Assembly (NCBI RefSeq): GCF_000526155.1
Contig: NZ_JAFN01000001.1
Span: forward strand, 454,824-518,823
DNA from: Deferrisoma camini S3R1
GTDB taxonomy: Bacteria; Desulfobacterota; Deferrisomatia; Deferrisomatales; Deferrisomataceae
Reading direction: 5' to 3'
DNA length: 64,000 nucleotides
Shown here: positions 19,692-28,730 of the stretch, piece by piece
Layout: each line of letters starts with the position of its first letter
Position numbering within the stretch: the first letter of the stretch is position 1
Notes under the pieces: generated by a model
The model's database searches: none
Seen by the model: the letters and a program-made list of their open reading frames with translations, nothing else
Told to the model about the DNA's origin: nothing
Made by a program: the position numbers and the translations under genes

Positions 19692-20537
19692 TTGGCCGAG
19701 ATCCTGCGGGTGGAGAACGTGTCCCTGGCGTTCGGCGGGCTCCAGGTGCTTGACGACGTGGGGTTCTCCGTGGAGGAGGGCAGGATCACCTCCGTGGTGG
19801 GGCCCAACGGCGCCGGCAAGACGAGCCTGTTCAACGTGATCGGGGGGTTCTACCGGCCGGACCGGGGACGGGTGTGGTTCGACGGCCGCGACATCACCCG
19901 TTTGCCCCCCCACCGCCGCGCCGCCCTGGGGCTGGGCCGCACGTTCCAGAACATCGCCCTGTACCGGGGCCTGAGCGCCCTCGATAACATCAAGCTCGGC
20001 GCCCATCCCCACGTGCGCTCGGGCATCCTGGCCTGCGGGTTCCGGCTGCCCCGGGCCCGGCAGGAGGAGCTGGAGCTGCGCGAGCGGGTGGAGCGGGAGG
20101 TGATCGACTTCCTGGAGATCGAGCACGTGCGGGGTGTGCCCGTGGCCTCGCTGCCGTACGGCCTGCAGAAGAGGGTGGAGCTGGCCCGGGCCCTGGCCCT
20201 TCGGCCCCGGCTGCTCCTCCTTGACGAGCCCGTGGCCGGCATGAACCGGGAGGAGACCGAGGACATGGCCCGGTTCGTGCTCGACCTGGTGGAGGAGCGG
20301 GGCATCACCGTGCTCCTGGTGGAGCACGACATGGGGGTGGTGATGGACCTGTCGGACCACGTGGTGGTCCTGAACTTCGGACGGGTGATCGCCCAGGGCC
20401 GGCCGGCGGAGGTGGCCGAGCACCCCGAGGTGATCCGGGCCTACCTGGGGACCCGCCGGGAGGGAGATCCATCAGGCCCCCCGCTCCCGGGTTCGGCAGA
20501 GCCACTTGCCCGGGGGCCAGGAGACCGAAGACCGTAG
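19692..20537 (+). CDS. livG: Branched-chain amino acid-type ABC transporter ATPase (LivG)
   Basis: 281 residues. Walker A GPNGAGKTS, signature region SLPYGLQKRVELARAL (a degenerate LSGGQ, normal for LivG), Walker B LLLLDEPVAGMN and the H-loop VEHDMGVVM are all visible. It powers import by the LivHM permease. The TTG start is chosen because GGGAGGAGGG sits directly before it; upstream codons are poor. The reading frame ends inside a heptad-repeat array, so the last residues are probably not conserved. Liv-type systems linked to acyl-CoA synthetases often carry carboxylic acids rather than amino acids; the substrate is unproven. Confidence 0.92.
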   Translation: MAEILRVENVSLAFGGLQVLDDVGFSVEEGRITSVVGPNGAGKTSLFNVIGGFYRPDRGRVWFDGRDITRLPPHRRAALGLGRTFQNIALYRGLSALDNIKLGAHPHVRSGILACGFRLPRARQEELELRERVEREVIDFLEIEHVRGVPVASLPYGLQKRVELARALALRPRLLLLDEPVAGMNREETEDMARFVLDLVEERGITVLLVEHDMGVVMDLSDHVVVLNFGRVIAQGRPAEVAEHPEVIRAYLGTRREGDPSGPPLPGSAEPLARGPGDRRP

Positions 20538-20559
20538 ACCGACGACCGGAGACCGAAGT
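20515..20559. repeat. Heptad degenerate tandem repeat
   Basis: Five or six NNGACCG-type 7-bp units (GAGACCG, AAGACCG, TAGACCG, ACGACCG, GAGACCG) ending in AAGTT. It overlaps the 3' end of livG, including its stop codon, and precedes livH. Confidence 0.8.
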
Positions 20560-20579
20560 TACATGGAAGGGGCTGGGAC

Positions 20580-21467
20580 GTGGACTTCCTGATCCAGCTT
20601 CTCGTGAGCGGGGTGGCCGTGGGGGGGGTGTACGCCCTGGTGGGGCTGGGGTTCGTGGCCATCTTCAAGGCCACGGGCATCCTCAACTTCGCCACGGGCG
20701 AGTTCATGATGATCGGCGCCTACTTCGGGTACACGGCCCTGGTGGGCCTGCACCTGCCGTTCTGGGCCGCCCTGCTCGTGGCCCTGGCCGGGGCGGCGGC
20801 CGTGGCCCTGGTGGTGGAGCGAGCCCTGCTCCGGCCCCTGTTCGGCCAACCCACCATCACCGTGGTCATGGTGACCCTGGGCCTCTCGAGCATCCTCAAG
20901 GGGCTCGCGCAGATCATCTGGACCGCCGAGTTCCGCAGCTTTCCCCGCATCTTCCCCCGAAAGCCCGTGTTCCTGGGGCCGGCCGTGGTGCCGAGCCGGC
21001 TGTTCTACGGGTTCCTGATCGCCCTGGCCGCGGTGGCCGTGCTGGCCGCGTTCTTCCGGTACGCCCGGGCGGGGGTGGCCATGCGGGCCACGGCCTCGGA
21101 CCAGGGCGCGGCCTACTCCCTGGGGGTGGACATCCGGCGCATGTTCGGCCTGGCCTGGGGCATCGGGGCGGCCGCGGCGGCCCTGGGGGGGGTGGTGGTG
21201 GGGGCGATCGGCGGCATCAGCCCCCAGTTGGGGGCCTTGGGGCTCAAGGTGTTCCCGGTGGTGATCCTGGGGGGGCTCGACAGCGTGGCCGGGGCGATCG
21301 TGGGGGGGATCCTGATCGGGGTCCTCGAGAACCTGGCCGGGGGATACCTGGACCCCTACGTGCCCGGGGGGTCGGTGAAGGAGGTGGTCCCGTTCCTGGT
21401 GCTGCTGCTGATCCTGCTGGTGCGGCCCTACGGCCTGTTCGGCACCCGCGAGATCGAACGAGTCTAA
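20580..21467 (+). CDS. livH: Branched-chain-type ABC permease (LivH)
   Basis: 295 residues and about eight membrane segments. The family block GGVYALVGLGFVAIFKATG near the N-terminus and the coupling-helix region (MRATASDQGAAYSLGVD) identify LivH. It forms the inner-membrane channel with LivM. The start is GTG with GGAAGG upstream. Confidence 0.93.
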   Translation: MDFLIQLLVSGVAVGGVYALVGLGFVAIFKATGILNFATGEFMMIGAYFGYTALVGLHLPFWAALLVALAGAAAVALVVERALLRPLFGQPTITVVMVTLGLSSILKGLAQIIWTAEFRSFPRIFPRKPVFLGPAVVPSRLFYGFLIALAAVAVLAAFFRYARAGVAMRATASDQGAAYSLGVDIRRMFGLAWGIGAAAAALGGVVVGAIGGISPQLGALGLKVFPVVILGGLDSVAGAIVGGILIGVLENLAGGYLDPYVPGGSVKEVVPFLVLLLILLVRPYGLFGTREIERV

Positions 21468-21474
21468 AGGCAGT

Positions 21475-21657
21475 GACGAGTGATCGGTGACGGGTGACGG
21501 CCCGGCCACCCCCCCTACGATTCACGATTTACGATTCACGGCCGTTCAGATTCACGGCCGTCCAACGGTGACGGGCGACGAGGCCGAGACGGGAGACGAA
21601 CCCGGTGAGACGCTTTCCAGCCTTCCAGCCTTCTGGCCTTCCAGCTTTCTAGCCGGG
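21475..21657. repeat. Composite heptad/octad repeats between livH and livM
   Basis: GTGACGA/GTGATCG/GTGACGG-type heptads, then ACGATTC-type units, then 8-bp units of the type CTTCCAGC (five or six). This separates livH from livM by about 190 bp of non-coding repeat in the middle of an operon. Confidence 0.8.
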
Positions 21658-21661
21658 TCCC

Positions 21662-22705
21662 ATGCGCATCGGCGACTTCAAGGAGACCTACGCGGCCGAC
21701 GAGGCCCTGCTGCGGACCCCGCCCGTGCGGTTCTGGATGGCGGTGTTCGGGGTGGCGCTCGTGGTGTTCCCGTGGGTGGCGGGCGACTATCCCGTGTACC
21801 TGGCCGACCTGGTGGGCATCACCGTGATCTCGGCCCTGGGGCTCAACCTGCTCACGGGGTTCACCGGCCAGATCAGCCTGGGCCACGCGGCGTTCATGGG
21901 GGTGGGGGCGTACACGGCGGCGGCGCTGTCGTCGCGCTGGGGCCTGGGGCTGTGGGCCACCCTGCCGGCGGCCGGCGGCGTGGCCGCGGCGTTCGGCCTG
22001 GTGGTGGGCGCGCCGAGCCTGCGGATCAAGGGCCTGTACCTGGCCATGGCCACGCTCGCGGCCCAGGTGATCGCGGAGTTCGGGTTCGTGCACCTGGAGT
22101 CGATCACCGGCGGGATCCGGGGCATCAACGTGCCCCCGGCCCGGCTGGGGCCCCTGGAGTTCGGCACCGACCGGGCCCTGTACGCCGTGATCGTGGCCGT
22201 GGCCGCCCTGGCCACCTGGTTCGCCGCCAACCTCAAGCGCTCGGCGCCGGGCCGGGCCTTCGTGGCGGTGCGCGACCGGGACATCGCGGCCGAGATCATG
22301 GGCGTGCCCCTGTTCGGGACCAAGCTCCGGGCCTTCGCCCTGGGCGCGTTCTACGCGGGCGTGGCCGGCGCCCTGTGGGCCTACTTCATGAAGGTCGTCA
22401 CGCCCGAGCACTTCCCCCTGAGCCTGTCCATCCACTACCTGGCCGTGATCATCGTAGGCGGGCTCGGCACGGTGATCGGGTCGGTGTTCGGGGCCGTGTT
22501 CATGACGCTGGTGCCCGAGATCCTGCGGGGGCTCGCCAGCCTGGCCCGGCCCCACTACCCGGAGGCGATGGTGCTGCTCTCGCCCATGACCGACGTGGTG
22601 TTCGGGGGCTTGATCGTGGGGTTCCTGCTATTCGAGCCCCACGGCCTGGCCGAGATCTGGCAGCGCACGAAGCGGTTCTTCCGGCTGTGGCCGTTCGTCC
22701 ACTAG
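21662..22705 (+). CDS. livM: Branched-chain-type ABC permease (LivM)
   Basis: 347 residues, about ten membrane segments. ALGLNLLTGFTGQISLGHAA is the LivM family signature, and the coupling region is VRDRDIAAEIMGVPL. It pairs with LivH. The ATG lies directly after a repeat array and has no clear Shine-Dalgarno (only GGGTCC), so translation may be weaker or coupled. Confidence 0.92.
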   Translation: MRIGDFKETYAADEALLRTPPVRFWMAVFGVALVVFPWVAGDYPVYLADLVGITVISALGLNLLTGFTGQISLGHAAFMGVGAYTAAALSSRWGLGLWATLPAAGGVAAAFGLVVGAPSLRIKGLYLAMATLAAQVIAEFGFVHLESITGGIRGINVPPARLGPLEFGTDRALYAVIVAVAALATWFAANLKRSAPGRAFVAVRDRDIAAEIMGVPLFGTKLRAFALGAFYAGVAGALWAYFMKVVTPEHFPLSLSIHYLAVIIVGGLGTVIGSVFGAVFMTLVPEILRGLASLARPHYPEAMVLLSPMTDVVFGGLIVGFLLFEPHGLAEIWQRTKRFFRLWPFVH

Positions 22706-22743
22706 GGGCCGGCCCGCGACGGGCCGGGAAAGGAGGAAGGGAG

Positions 22744-23907
22744 ATGCTGCGTAAAGGTTTGGCGATGGCGGTGGGGATCCTCATGGCGGTGCCGGCGTTC
22801 GGGGCCGACACGATCAAGGTGGGGGCGTCGCAGCCCCTGACCGGCCGGTTCGCGTTCGCCGGGGTCCAGCTCAACCAGGGCCTGGCGGACGTGTTCGCCT
22901 GGATCAACGAGAACGGCGGCATCAAGGGCCGCAAGATCGAGTACATCTTCGAGGACTCGGGCTACCAGGTGGACCGGGCCGTGGCCGTGTTCAAGAAGAT
23001 CATGGCCGAGCACAAGCCGCCCATGTTCTACGGGGAGAGCACCGGGCAGGGCAAGGCGCTGGCGCCCGAGATCACCAAGACCTACAAGATCCTCTACGGG
23101 TCCACCTCGTTCAGCTCGGAGCTGGCGAACCCCGAGAAGTACCCCTACACCTTCGTGTCCGGGCCCACCTACTCAGACATGTTCGGCGTGCTCCTGGAGT
23201 ACATCGCCAAGAACCCCAAGGGGGGCAAGCCCACGGTGGCGTTTTTCTACAGCGACACCGAGTTCGGCAAGGACCCGATCCCCTACGCCCGCAAGAAGGC
23301 CAAGGAGCTTGGGGTGGACGTGGTGGCCGAGATCGTGACCAAGGTCGGCGCGGTGGACGTCACCAGCGAGGTCCTGGAGCTCGTGAAGAAGAAGCCCCAG
23401 TACGTGATCATCCACGGGTTCGTGCTCTCGCCGATCCCCCAGGTGATCCGGGGCTCCAAGGACTACGGCCTCGACATCTCGTTCATGGGCACGTTCTGGT
23501 CCATGAGCCAGATGATCATCGACAAGCTGGGCGAGGACGCCGACGGGTACATGGGCATCAACCCCTACGCCTACTACTACGAGACCGACGTGCCCATGAT
23601 CCAGAAGATCCGGGCGTTCAACCAGAAGGCCCACCCGGACGTGAAGCACCGGCCCAACAGCTACCTGCAGGGGTGGTTCACGGGCATGGTGTTCGCCAAG
23701 TGCGCCGAGATCTGCCTGGAGAACGGCTGGGAGATCACCGGCGACAACCTGGTGAAGGCCCTGGAGTCAATCCGCGACTGGGACGTGGGCGGGCTCATGC
23801 CGCCGGTGACCTTCGTGAACCACAAGGTGCCGGTGGGTCGGGTGTACCGGGCCGACGCGGCCAAGAAGCGGTTCGTGCCGGTGTCGGACTGGATCCGGCT
23901 GCAGTAG
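22744..23907 (+). CDS. ABC transporter substrate-binding protein (LivK-like)
   Basis: 387 residues. Signal peptide (residues 1-20, cleavage after AFGA), then IKVGASQPLTGRFAFAGVQ, the usual start of type I periplasmic binding proteins of the HAAT family. It should capture the substrate in the periplasm for LivHM-GF. It has the strongest ribosome-binding site in the operon (AAAGGAGG), fitting the need for excess binding protein. The ligand cannot be read from the sequence. Confidence 0.92.
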   Translation: MLRKGLAMAVGILMAVPAFGADTIKVGASQPLTGRFAFAGVQLNQGLADVFAWINENGGIKGRKIEYIFEDSGYQVDRAVAVFKKIMAEHKPPMFYGESTGQGKALAPEITKTYKILYGSTSFSSELANPEKYPYTFVSGPTYSDMFGVLLEYIAKNPKGGKPTVAFFYSDTEFGKDPIPYARKKAKELGVDVVAEIVTKVGAVDVTSEVLELVKKKPQYVIIHGFVLSPIPQVIRGSKDYGLDISFMGTFWSMSQMIIDKLGEDADGYMGINPYAYYYETDVPMIQKIRAFNQKAHPDVKHRPNSYLQGWFTGMVFAKCAEICLENGWEITGDNLVKALESIRDWDVGGLMPPVTFVNHKVPVGRVYRADAAKKRFVPVSDWIRLQ

Positions 23908-23959
23908 CGCCGCGCGGGGCACCAGGGGGGCCGGGGCTCGCCCCGCCCCCTCGGGCCGG

Positions 23960-24033
23960 ACGTCCCAACGTCCCAACGTCCCAGCGTCCCGACATCCGAA
24001 CGTCCCAGCGTCCTAACGTTCAACCGTCCCAAC
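23960..24033. repeat. Octad tandem repeat (GTCCCAAC type)
   Basis: About nine 8-bp units of consensus GTCCCAAC with one or two changes each, ending just before the livF start. The inverse complement type (GGGACGTT) is found at 26700-26740 on the other side of livF and the synthetase gene. Confidence 0.85.
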
Positions 24034-24041
24034 GGACCCCC

Positions 24042-24845
24042 ATGAACGCACTGCTCGAGCTCAACAATGTGGAGGTGGTGTACAACCACGCCGTGCTGGT
24101 CCTGAAGGGCCTGTCGCTGCGGGTGCCCGAGGGCGAGATCGTGGCGCTGCTGGGCACCAACGGCGCGGGCAAGTCCACCACCATGAAGGCCATCTCGGGG
24201 CTCCTGCCCCTGGAGGACGGGGAGGTCACCGACGGCGACATCCGGTACCAGGGCGCCTCGATCCGGGGGCGGCTGCCCCACGAGATCGCCCGGCTGGGGC
24301 TGGTGCAGGTGCTGGAGGGCCGGCGGATCTTCGAGGACCTCACGGTGGAGGAGAACCTGGCCGTGGCCCGGTACGCCCGCAGGGGCCGGCCCGGCGCGGG
24401 GCTCGAGCCCGAGGCGGTGTACGCCTACTTCCCCCGGCTCAAGGAGCGCCGCCGCCAGACGGCCGGGTACCTCTCGGGGGGCGAGCAGCAGATGCTCGCC
24501 ATCGGCCGGGCCCTGGTGGCCGGCCCCCGGCTGCTCCTGCTGGACGAGCCCAGCCTGGGCCTGGCCCCGCTCCTGGTGGACGAGATCTTCGAGATCCTGG
24601 TGCGGATCAACCGGGAGGAGGGGGTGACCATGCTGCTGGTGGAGCAGAACGCGGCCATGGCGCTCCAGATCGCCTCGTTCGGCTACATCATGGAGGGCGG
24701 CCGGGTGGTGCTCGAAGGTGCCCGGGACGTGCTGGTGCGGGACCGGGACGTGCAGGAGTTCTACCTGGGCGTGCGGGGCGGCCACGGCGCGGTGAACTAC
24801 CGCGAGGTCAAGCACTACAAGAGGCGCAAGCGGTGGCTGTCGTGA
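24042..24845 (+). CDS. livF: Branched-chain-type ABC transporter ATPase (LivF)
   Basis: 267 residues. Walker A GTNGAGKSTT, signature YLSGGEQQMLAIGRAL, Walker B LLLLDEPSLGLAP, and VEQNAAMAL at the H-loop, where LivF proteins usually have Gln/Asn. It is the second ATPase of the transporter. The Lys/Arg-rich C-terminal extension (VKHYKRRKRW) overlaps the start of the acyl-CoA synthetase gene by 13 bp. Confidence 0.93.
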   Translation: MNALLELNNVEVVYNHAVLVLKGLSLRVPEGEIVALLGTNGAGKSTTMKAISGLLPLEDGEVTDGDIRYQGASIRGRLPHEIARLGLVQVLEGRRIFEDLTVEENLAVARYARRGRPGAGLEPEAVYAYFPRLKERRRQTAGYLSGGEQQMLAIGRALVAGPRLLLLDEPSLGLAPLLVDEIFEILVRINREEGVTMLLVEQNAAMALQIASFGYIMEGGRVVLEGARDVLVRDRDVQEFYLGVRGGHGAVNYREVKHYKRRKRWLS

Positions 24846-26653
24846 CGGCCGACACCCTGGTGGGCCTGCTGCGGGAGCGGGCCGGGGCCCACCCGGATCG
24901 GGTGGCCCTGCGGGAGAAGGAGTTCGGGATCTGGCAGCGGGTCACCTGGGCCGACTACCTGGGTCACGTGCGGCGCACGGCCCTGGGGCTGCGGCGGCTG
25001 GGGCTCGAGCCCGGCGACAACGTGGCCATCCTGAGCGAGAACCGCCGCGAGTGGCTCTACGCCGAGCTGGGCGCCATCGCGGCCGGGGGGCGGGCCGTGG
25101 GCGTGTACCCCACCAGCCCCGCGCCCGAGGTCCGGTACGTGGTGGACCACAGCCTCGCCCCCATCGTTGTGTGCGAGGACCAGGAGCAGACCGACAAGAT
25201 CCTGGAGGAGTCGGACCGGCTGCCCCGGGTGCGCCACATCGTGGTGATGGACCCCAAGGGGCTCCGGAACTACACCGACCCCCGTATCCTCACCTTCGAC
25301 GACCTGGAGCGCCTGGGCGCCGAGGAGGAGGCCCGGGACCCCGGCCGGTTCGAGGCCCTGGCCTCGGCCGTGCAGCCCGACGACGTGGCCATCATCATCT
25401 ACACCTCGGGCACCACCGGCCATCCCAAGGGCGCCATGATCACCCACCGGAACATCCTGGCCATGACCCGGGCCATGGTGGAGGCCTGCGAGATCGTAGC
25501 CTCCGACTCGGTGGTGAGCTACCTGCCCCTGTGCCACGTGGCCGAGCAGATCTTCAGCGTGTTCCTGAGCGTGTACCTGGGCGTCACGGTGAACTTCGCC
25601 GAGTCGATCCGCACCATCCAGGCCGACCTGCGGGAGATCGCCCCCACGGTGTTCCTGGGCGTGCCCCGCATCTGGGAGAAGCTCCAGTCCTCCATCGTCA
25701 TCGGCGTGCGCGACGCGCCCCGGTGGCGCCAGAGGCTGTTCCGGGCGTGCCTGGCCCGGGGGTACCGGCTGGCGGACAAGCGCCTGGCCCGCGAGCCCTG
25801 GTCCGCGCTCGACCGGCTCACCTGGTGGGCCTGCTACGGCCTCATGTTCCGGGCGCTCCAGAACTACGTGGGGCTCCGGAAGGCCCGGTTCTGCTTCTCG
25901 GCCGCCTCGGCCATCTCGCCCGAGGTGCTGCGGTTCTTCCACGCCATCGGCATCCGGGTCAAAGAGGGCTACGGCATGACCGAGTCCTCGGGCCTGTCGT
26001 TCATCCACATGGGCGACGACATCCGGCTCGGCACCGTGGGCCGGGTGGTGCCGGGGCTGGAGTTCCGCATCGCCCCGGACGGCGAGCTCCTGAAGCGCGG
26101 CGAGCAGATCTTCGCCGGCTACTTCCGCGACCCCGAGGCCACCCGGCAGACCGTGGACGAGGACGGCTGGCTCCACACCGGCGACATCGCCGAGCTGGAC
26201 GAGCACGGGCACCTCCGGATCGTGGACCGGAAGAAGGCCATCCTGATCACCGCGGGCGGGAAGAACATCGCGCCGAGCGAGATCGAGAACGCCCTCAAGG
26301 TGAGCCCCTACATCAAGGAGGCCGTGGTGCTCGGCGAGGGCGAGCGGTTCATCGCGGCCCTGATCCAGATCGACTACGACACCGTGGGCAAATGGGCCAC
26401 CGAGCGCAAGGTGCCGTACACCAACTTCAAGAGCCTGGCCCGCCGGCCCGAGGTGCGCGAGCTGATCGCGGCCGAGGTGGACCGGGCCAACCAGGGGCTG
26501 GCCCGGGTCAAGCAGGTGCGGGAGTTCCGCCTGCTGGAGAAGGAGCTGGACCACGACGACGACGAGGTCACGGCCACCATGAAGGTGCGCCGCCGCACCA
26601 TCTACGAGAAGTACGCCGATCTCATTCAAGAGATCTATGGGGGGAAAGGGTAG
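24833..26653 (+). CDS. Long-chain-type acyl-CoA synthetase (AMP-forming)
   Basis: 606 residues of the ANL superfamily. The AMP-binding P-loop IIYTSGTTGHPKGAM (about residue 190), the GYGMTES motif, the hinge DGWLHTGDIAELD and IVDRKKAILITAGGKNIAPS are all present, with the catalytic C-terminal Lys in EVTATMKVRRR. It activates a carboxylic acid to its CoA thioester with ATP. Its overlap with livF suggests that the transported compound is the acid it activates, possibly a fatty, dicarboxylic or aromatic acid. The GTG start lies within livF. Confidence 0.92.
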   Translation: MAVVTADTLVGLLRERAGAHPDRVALREKEFGIWQRVTWADYLGHVRRTALGLRRLGLEPGDNVAILSENRREWLYAELGAIAAGGRAVGVYPTSPAPEVRYVVDHSLAPIVVCEDQEQTDKILEESDRLPRVRHIVVMDPKGLRNYTDPRILTFDDLERLGAEEEARDPGRFEALASAVQPDDVAIIIYTSGTTGHPKGAMITHRNILAMTRAMVEACEIVASDSVVSYLPLCHVAEQIFSVFLSVYLGVTVNFAESIRTIQADLREIAPTVFLGVPRIWEKLQSSIVIGVRDAPRWRQRLFRACLARGYRLADKRLAREPWSALDRLTWWACYGLMFRALQNYVGLRKARFCFSAASAISPEVLRFFHAIGIRVKEGYGMTESSGLSFIHMGDDIRLGTVGRVVPGLEFRIAPDGELLKRGEQIFAGYFRDPEATRQTVDEDGWLHTGDIAELDEHGHLRIVDRKKAILITAGGKNIAPSEIENALKVSPYIKEAVVLGEGERFIAALIQIDYDTVGKWATERKVPYTNFKSLARRPEVRELIAAEVDRANQGLARVKQVREFRLLEKELDHDDDEVTATMKVRRRTIYEKYADLIQEIYGGKG

Positions 26654-26830
26654 AAGGCTGGAAAGCTGGAAAGCTGGAAAGCTGGAAGGCGAGGACGTTG
26701 GGACGTTAGGACGTCGGGACGGTGGGACGTTCCGCCCGCACCTCCGCGCGTCCGCACGGTGAAACGACGAACGACCAACGACTCCCGGTGGTCCTGAGCC
26801 GCCCAGCTGCCTAGCCGCCTAGCGGCCTAG
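26653..26830. repeat. Composite octad/heptad repeats
   Basis: Four or five GGAAAGCT octads, then five GGGACGTT-type octads, then ACGACGA-type heptads, then four CCGCCTAG-type octads. At least four different short-unit arrays lie side by side within 180 bp, with no gene. Confidence 0.85.
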
Positions 26831-26853
26831 CCGACAGAGGAGTCATCAGAGCC

Positions 26854-27852
26854 ATGGGCGTGGATCGCGTGTTCGTGACCCGGAGGATCCCGGACGAGGG
26901 GCTCGATCTTCTGCGGCCGGTCTGCGCCGTGGACCTGTGGGACGACGACCTGCCCCCTCCGGCCGACGTGCTCCGGGAGCGGGTCCGGGGTGCCGCAGGG
27001 CTCCTGTGCCTCCTGACCGACCCCGTGGACGAGGCGCTCCTCGATGCCGCCGGCCCGGGTCTGCGGGTGGTGAGCCAGATGGCCGTGGGCGTGGACAACA
27101 TTGAGCTTGCGGCCTGCACCCGCCGGGGCATCCCCGTCGGGCACACCCCGGGCGTGCTCACCGAGACCACGGCCGACCTGGCCGTGGCGCTCCTCCTGGC
27201 CGCGGCCCGCAGGCTTCCCGAGGCCCAGGCCGCGGTGAGGGCAGGGGAGTGGACCACCTGGAAGCCCCTGTGGCTCGCGGGCCGCGACGTGCACGGCTCC
27301 ACCGTGGGCATCGTGGGCCTGGGCCGCATCGGCCGGGCCGTGGCCCGCAGGCTCCGGGGGTTCGGGTGCCGCATCCTCTACACCGGCCCGCGCCCGGTTC
27401 CGGAGGCCGACGAGGTGGGGGCCCGGTTCGTGGAGCTGGAGGAGCTGCTGCGCCGGAGCGACTTCGTGACCCTCCACTGCCCGCTGACCCCCCAGACCCG
27501 GCACCTGATCGACGAGCGCGCCCTGGCCCTCATGAAGCCCACGGCCATCCTGGTCAACACGAGCCGGGGCGCCGTGGTGGACCCGGACGCCCTCCACCGG
27601 GCCCTGGCCTCGGGCCGGATCGCGGCCGCGGCCCTGGACGTGACCGATCCCGAGCCCCTGCCGCCCGACCACCCCCTTCTGGCCCTGCCCAACTGCCTGG
27701 TCGTCCCCCACATCGGCAGCGCCTCGGTCGCCACCCGCACCCGCATGGCGGTCATGGCCGCCGAAAACCTCCTGGCCGGCCTGAGGGGCGAACCCCTCCG
27801 CCACTGCGCCAACCCCGAGGTGTACAGGCCGCCGAAGCACCCCCCGCGTTGA
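26854..27852 (+). CDS. D-2-hydroxyacid dehydrogenase (glyoxylate/hydroxypyruvate reductase-like)
   Basis: 332 residues. NAD-binding [15 protein letters not shown] near residue 150, catalytic Arg in NTSRGAVVD, Glu in DVTDPEPLP and His in VPHIGSAS. These enzymes reduce 2-keto acids such as glyoxylate or hydroxypyruvate to D-2-hydroxyacids. AGAGGAG precedes the ATG by 11 bp. It stands alone between repeat DNA and the island boundary; operon membership with the liv genes is unlikely because of the ~200-bp repeat. Confidence 0.9.
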   Translation: MGVDRVFVTRRIPDEGLDLLRPVCAVDLWDDDLPPPADVLRERVRGAAGLLCLLTDPVDEALLDAAGPGLRVVSQMAVGVDNIELAACTRRGIPVGHTPGVLTETTADLAVALLLAAARRLPEAQAAVRAGEWTTWKPLWLAGRDVHGSTVGIVGLGRIGRAVARRLRGFGCRILYTGPRPVPEADEVGARFVELEELLRRSDFVTLHCPLTPQTRHLIDERALALMKPTAILVNTSRGAVVDPDALHRALASGRIAAAALDVTDPEPLPPDHPLLALPNCLVVPHIGSASVATRTRMAVMAAENLLAGLRGEPLRHCANPEVYRPPKHPPR

Positions 27853-27987
27853 CGGCGGCGACCTCTGAGCCGAACCCCGGCCGGCGTTGACACTCGGCCC
27901 AGTGAAGTGGTATCCGAAACCTGGTTTTGGGGAGACATCACGCTACAGGGGGGCGCTAATGTCCGGGCACTTGCATCCCCTTCCCGA

Positions 27988-28045
27988 AAAAACAACGGCC
28001 GCGCCCTGTCCTCACCTGGTGGACGGTCGCGGCCGTTTCTGTTTC
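27988..28045. terminator. Bidirectional hairpin terminator
   Basis: AACGGCCGCG pairs with CGCGGCCGTT over a 24-nt loop, with A-rich DNA on the left and TCTGTTTC on the right, so it can act in both directions. It is the only clear structure in the 27853-28186 gap. A TTGACA at 27887 has no good -10. Confidence 0.6.
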
Positions 28046-28186
28046 ATCCCCAGCATGTGCGAAATGGAGCCGCCCCTCACCCTCGGATCGTTCACGCCCC
28101 AAACGCCTCACCCGGGGCGTTCGGGAGACGAAATCTACAACATGTTCGGCGAGCTTTTTTACATAACGACTGAGTGACAGGAGACG

Positions 28187-28633
28187 ATGATGGATCTTTA
28201 CGTGTTCAGTTCAGTGAATGTGACCAACGTATGGGCTGGGATTGGCGCTCGGCGATGGGCAATATCATCTAGACAGGCGCAGAACCCGAAAACACCGACT
28301 AAGGCTAGATCATTTAAAGTTGGATCGCTCGGCATCATTTACTGTAAAGAGACGAAGTCGTTTATGGTTCCATTTATAGTTTCTTCTCCTCCTGAGTTGG
28401 ATACGTCTGTTCGCGATATTTGGCCAGAGGAGTGGTGGTTTCCGTTCTCTATTTATCCTCTCGGGTCTCCAGCAAAGCAAATGAGCACTTCGGAGGTATC
28501 AGAACTGCCCGGTCTTCGAACTTCTGGAAAAACGTGAAATCATGTTCTCTTTGTGCAACCTGATTTTGTTTTTCAGCCGTCCAAGATTAGTGATGAAGAC
28601 TGGGCGATAATCTTCCAGAGGTTGTCGTGTTAG
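28187..28633 (+). pseudogene. EVE-like domain protein interrupted by an in-frame TGA
   Basis: The frame starts at an ATG with AGGAG 4 bp upstream and runs 116 codons to TGA (28535-28537). It then stays open in the same frame for 31 more codons to TAG. The part after the TGA (FVFQPSKISDEDWAIIFQRL) looks like the natural C-terminus. The whole resembles the PUA-like EVE fold: Trp early, VGSLGIIYC, PFIVSSPPE, IWPEEWWFPF, a late SDEDW. EVE domains bind modified bases and often sit in restriction or defence loci. The TGA most likely replaces a Trp codon (residue 117). GC content drops to roughly 45%, far below the neighbours, indicating recent transfer. The EVE assignment is tentative. Confidence 0.6.
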
Positions 28634-28635
28634 GC

Positions 28636-28730
28636 GGAGGTTCGTTCGGAGGTTCGTCGGAGGTTCGTCGGAGGTTCGTCGGAGGTTCGGAGGTTCGGAC
28701 GGGAGGTTCGGGAGGTTCGGGAGGTTCGGG
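28636..28730. repeat. GGAGGTTCG tandem repeats beside the transposable element
   Basis: Four 11-bp units (GGAGGTTCGTC) pass into about four 9-bp units (GGGAGGTTC), ending exactly where the left end of the transposase element begins. There are no unique spacers, so it is not a CRISPR array. Confidence 0.9.

Noticed and set aside
27887-28177. Small frame ending just before the EVE-like gene
   Set aside because: It runs through the bidirectional hairpin and lacks a ribosome-binding site. Only its last ~15 codons look protein-like, so coding is unproven.
28636-28730. CRISPR array
   Set aside because: Units of 9-11 bp repeat head to tail with no unique spacers, and no cas genes are present. The heptad/octad arrays are rejected for the same reason.
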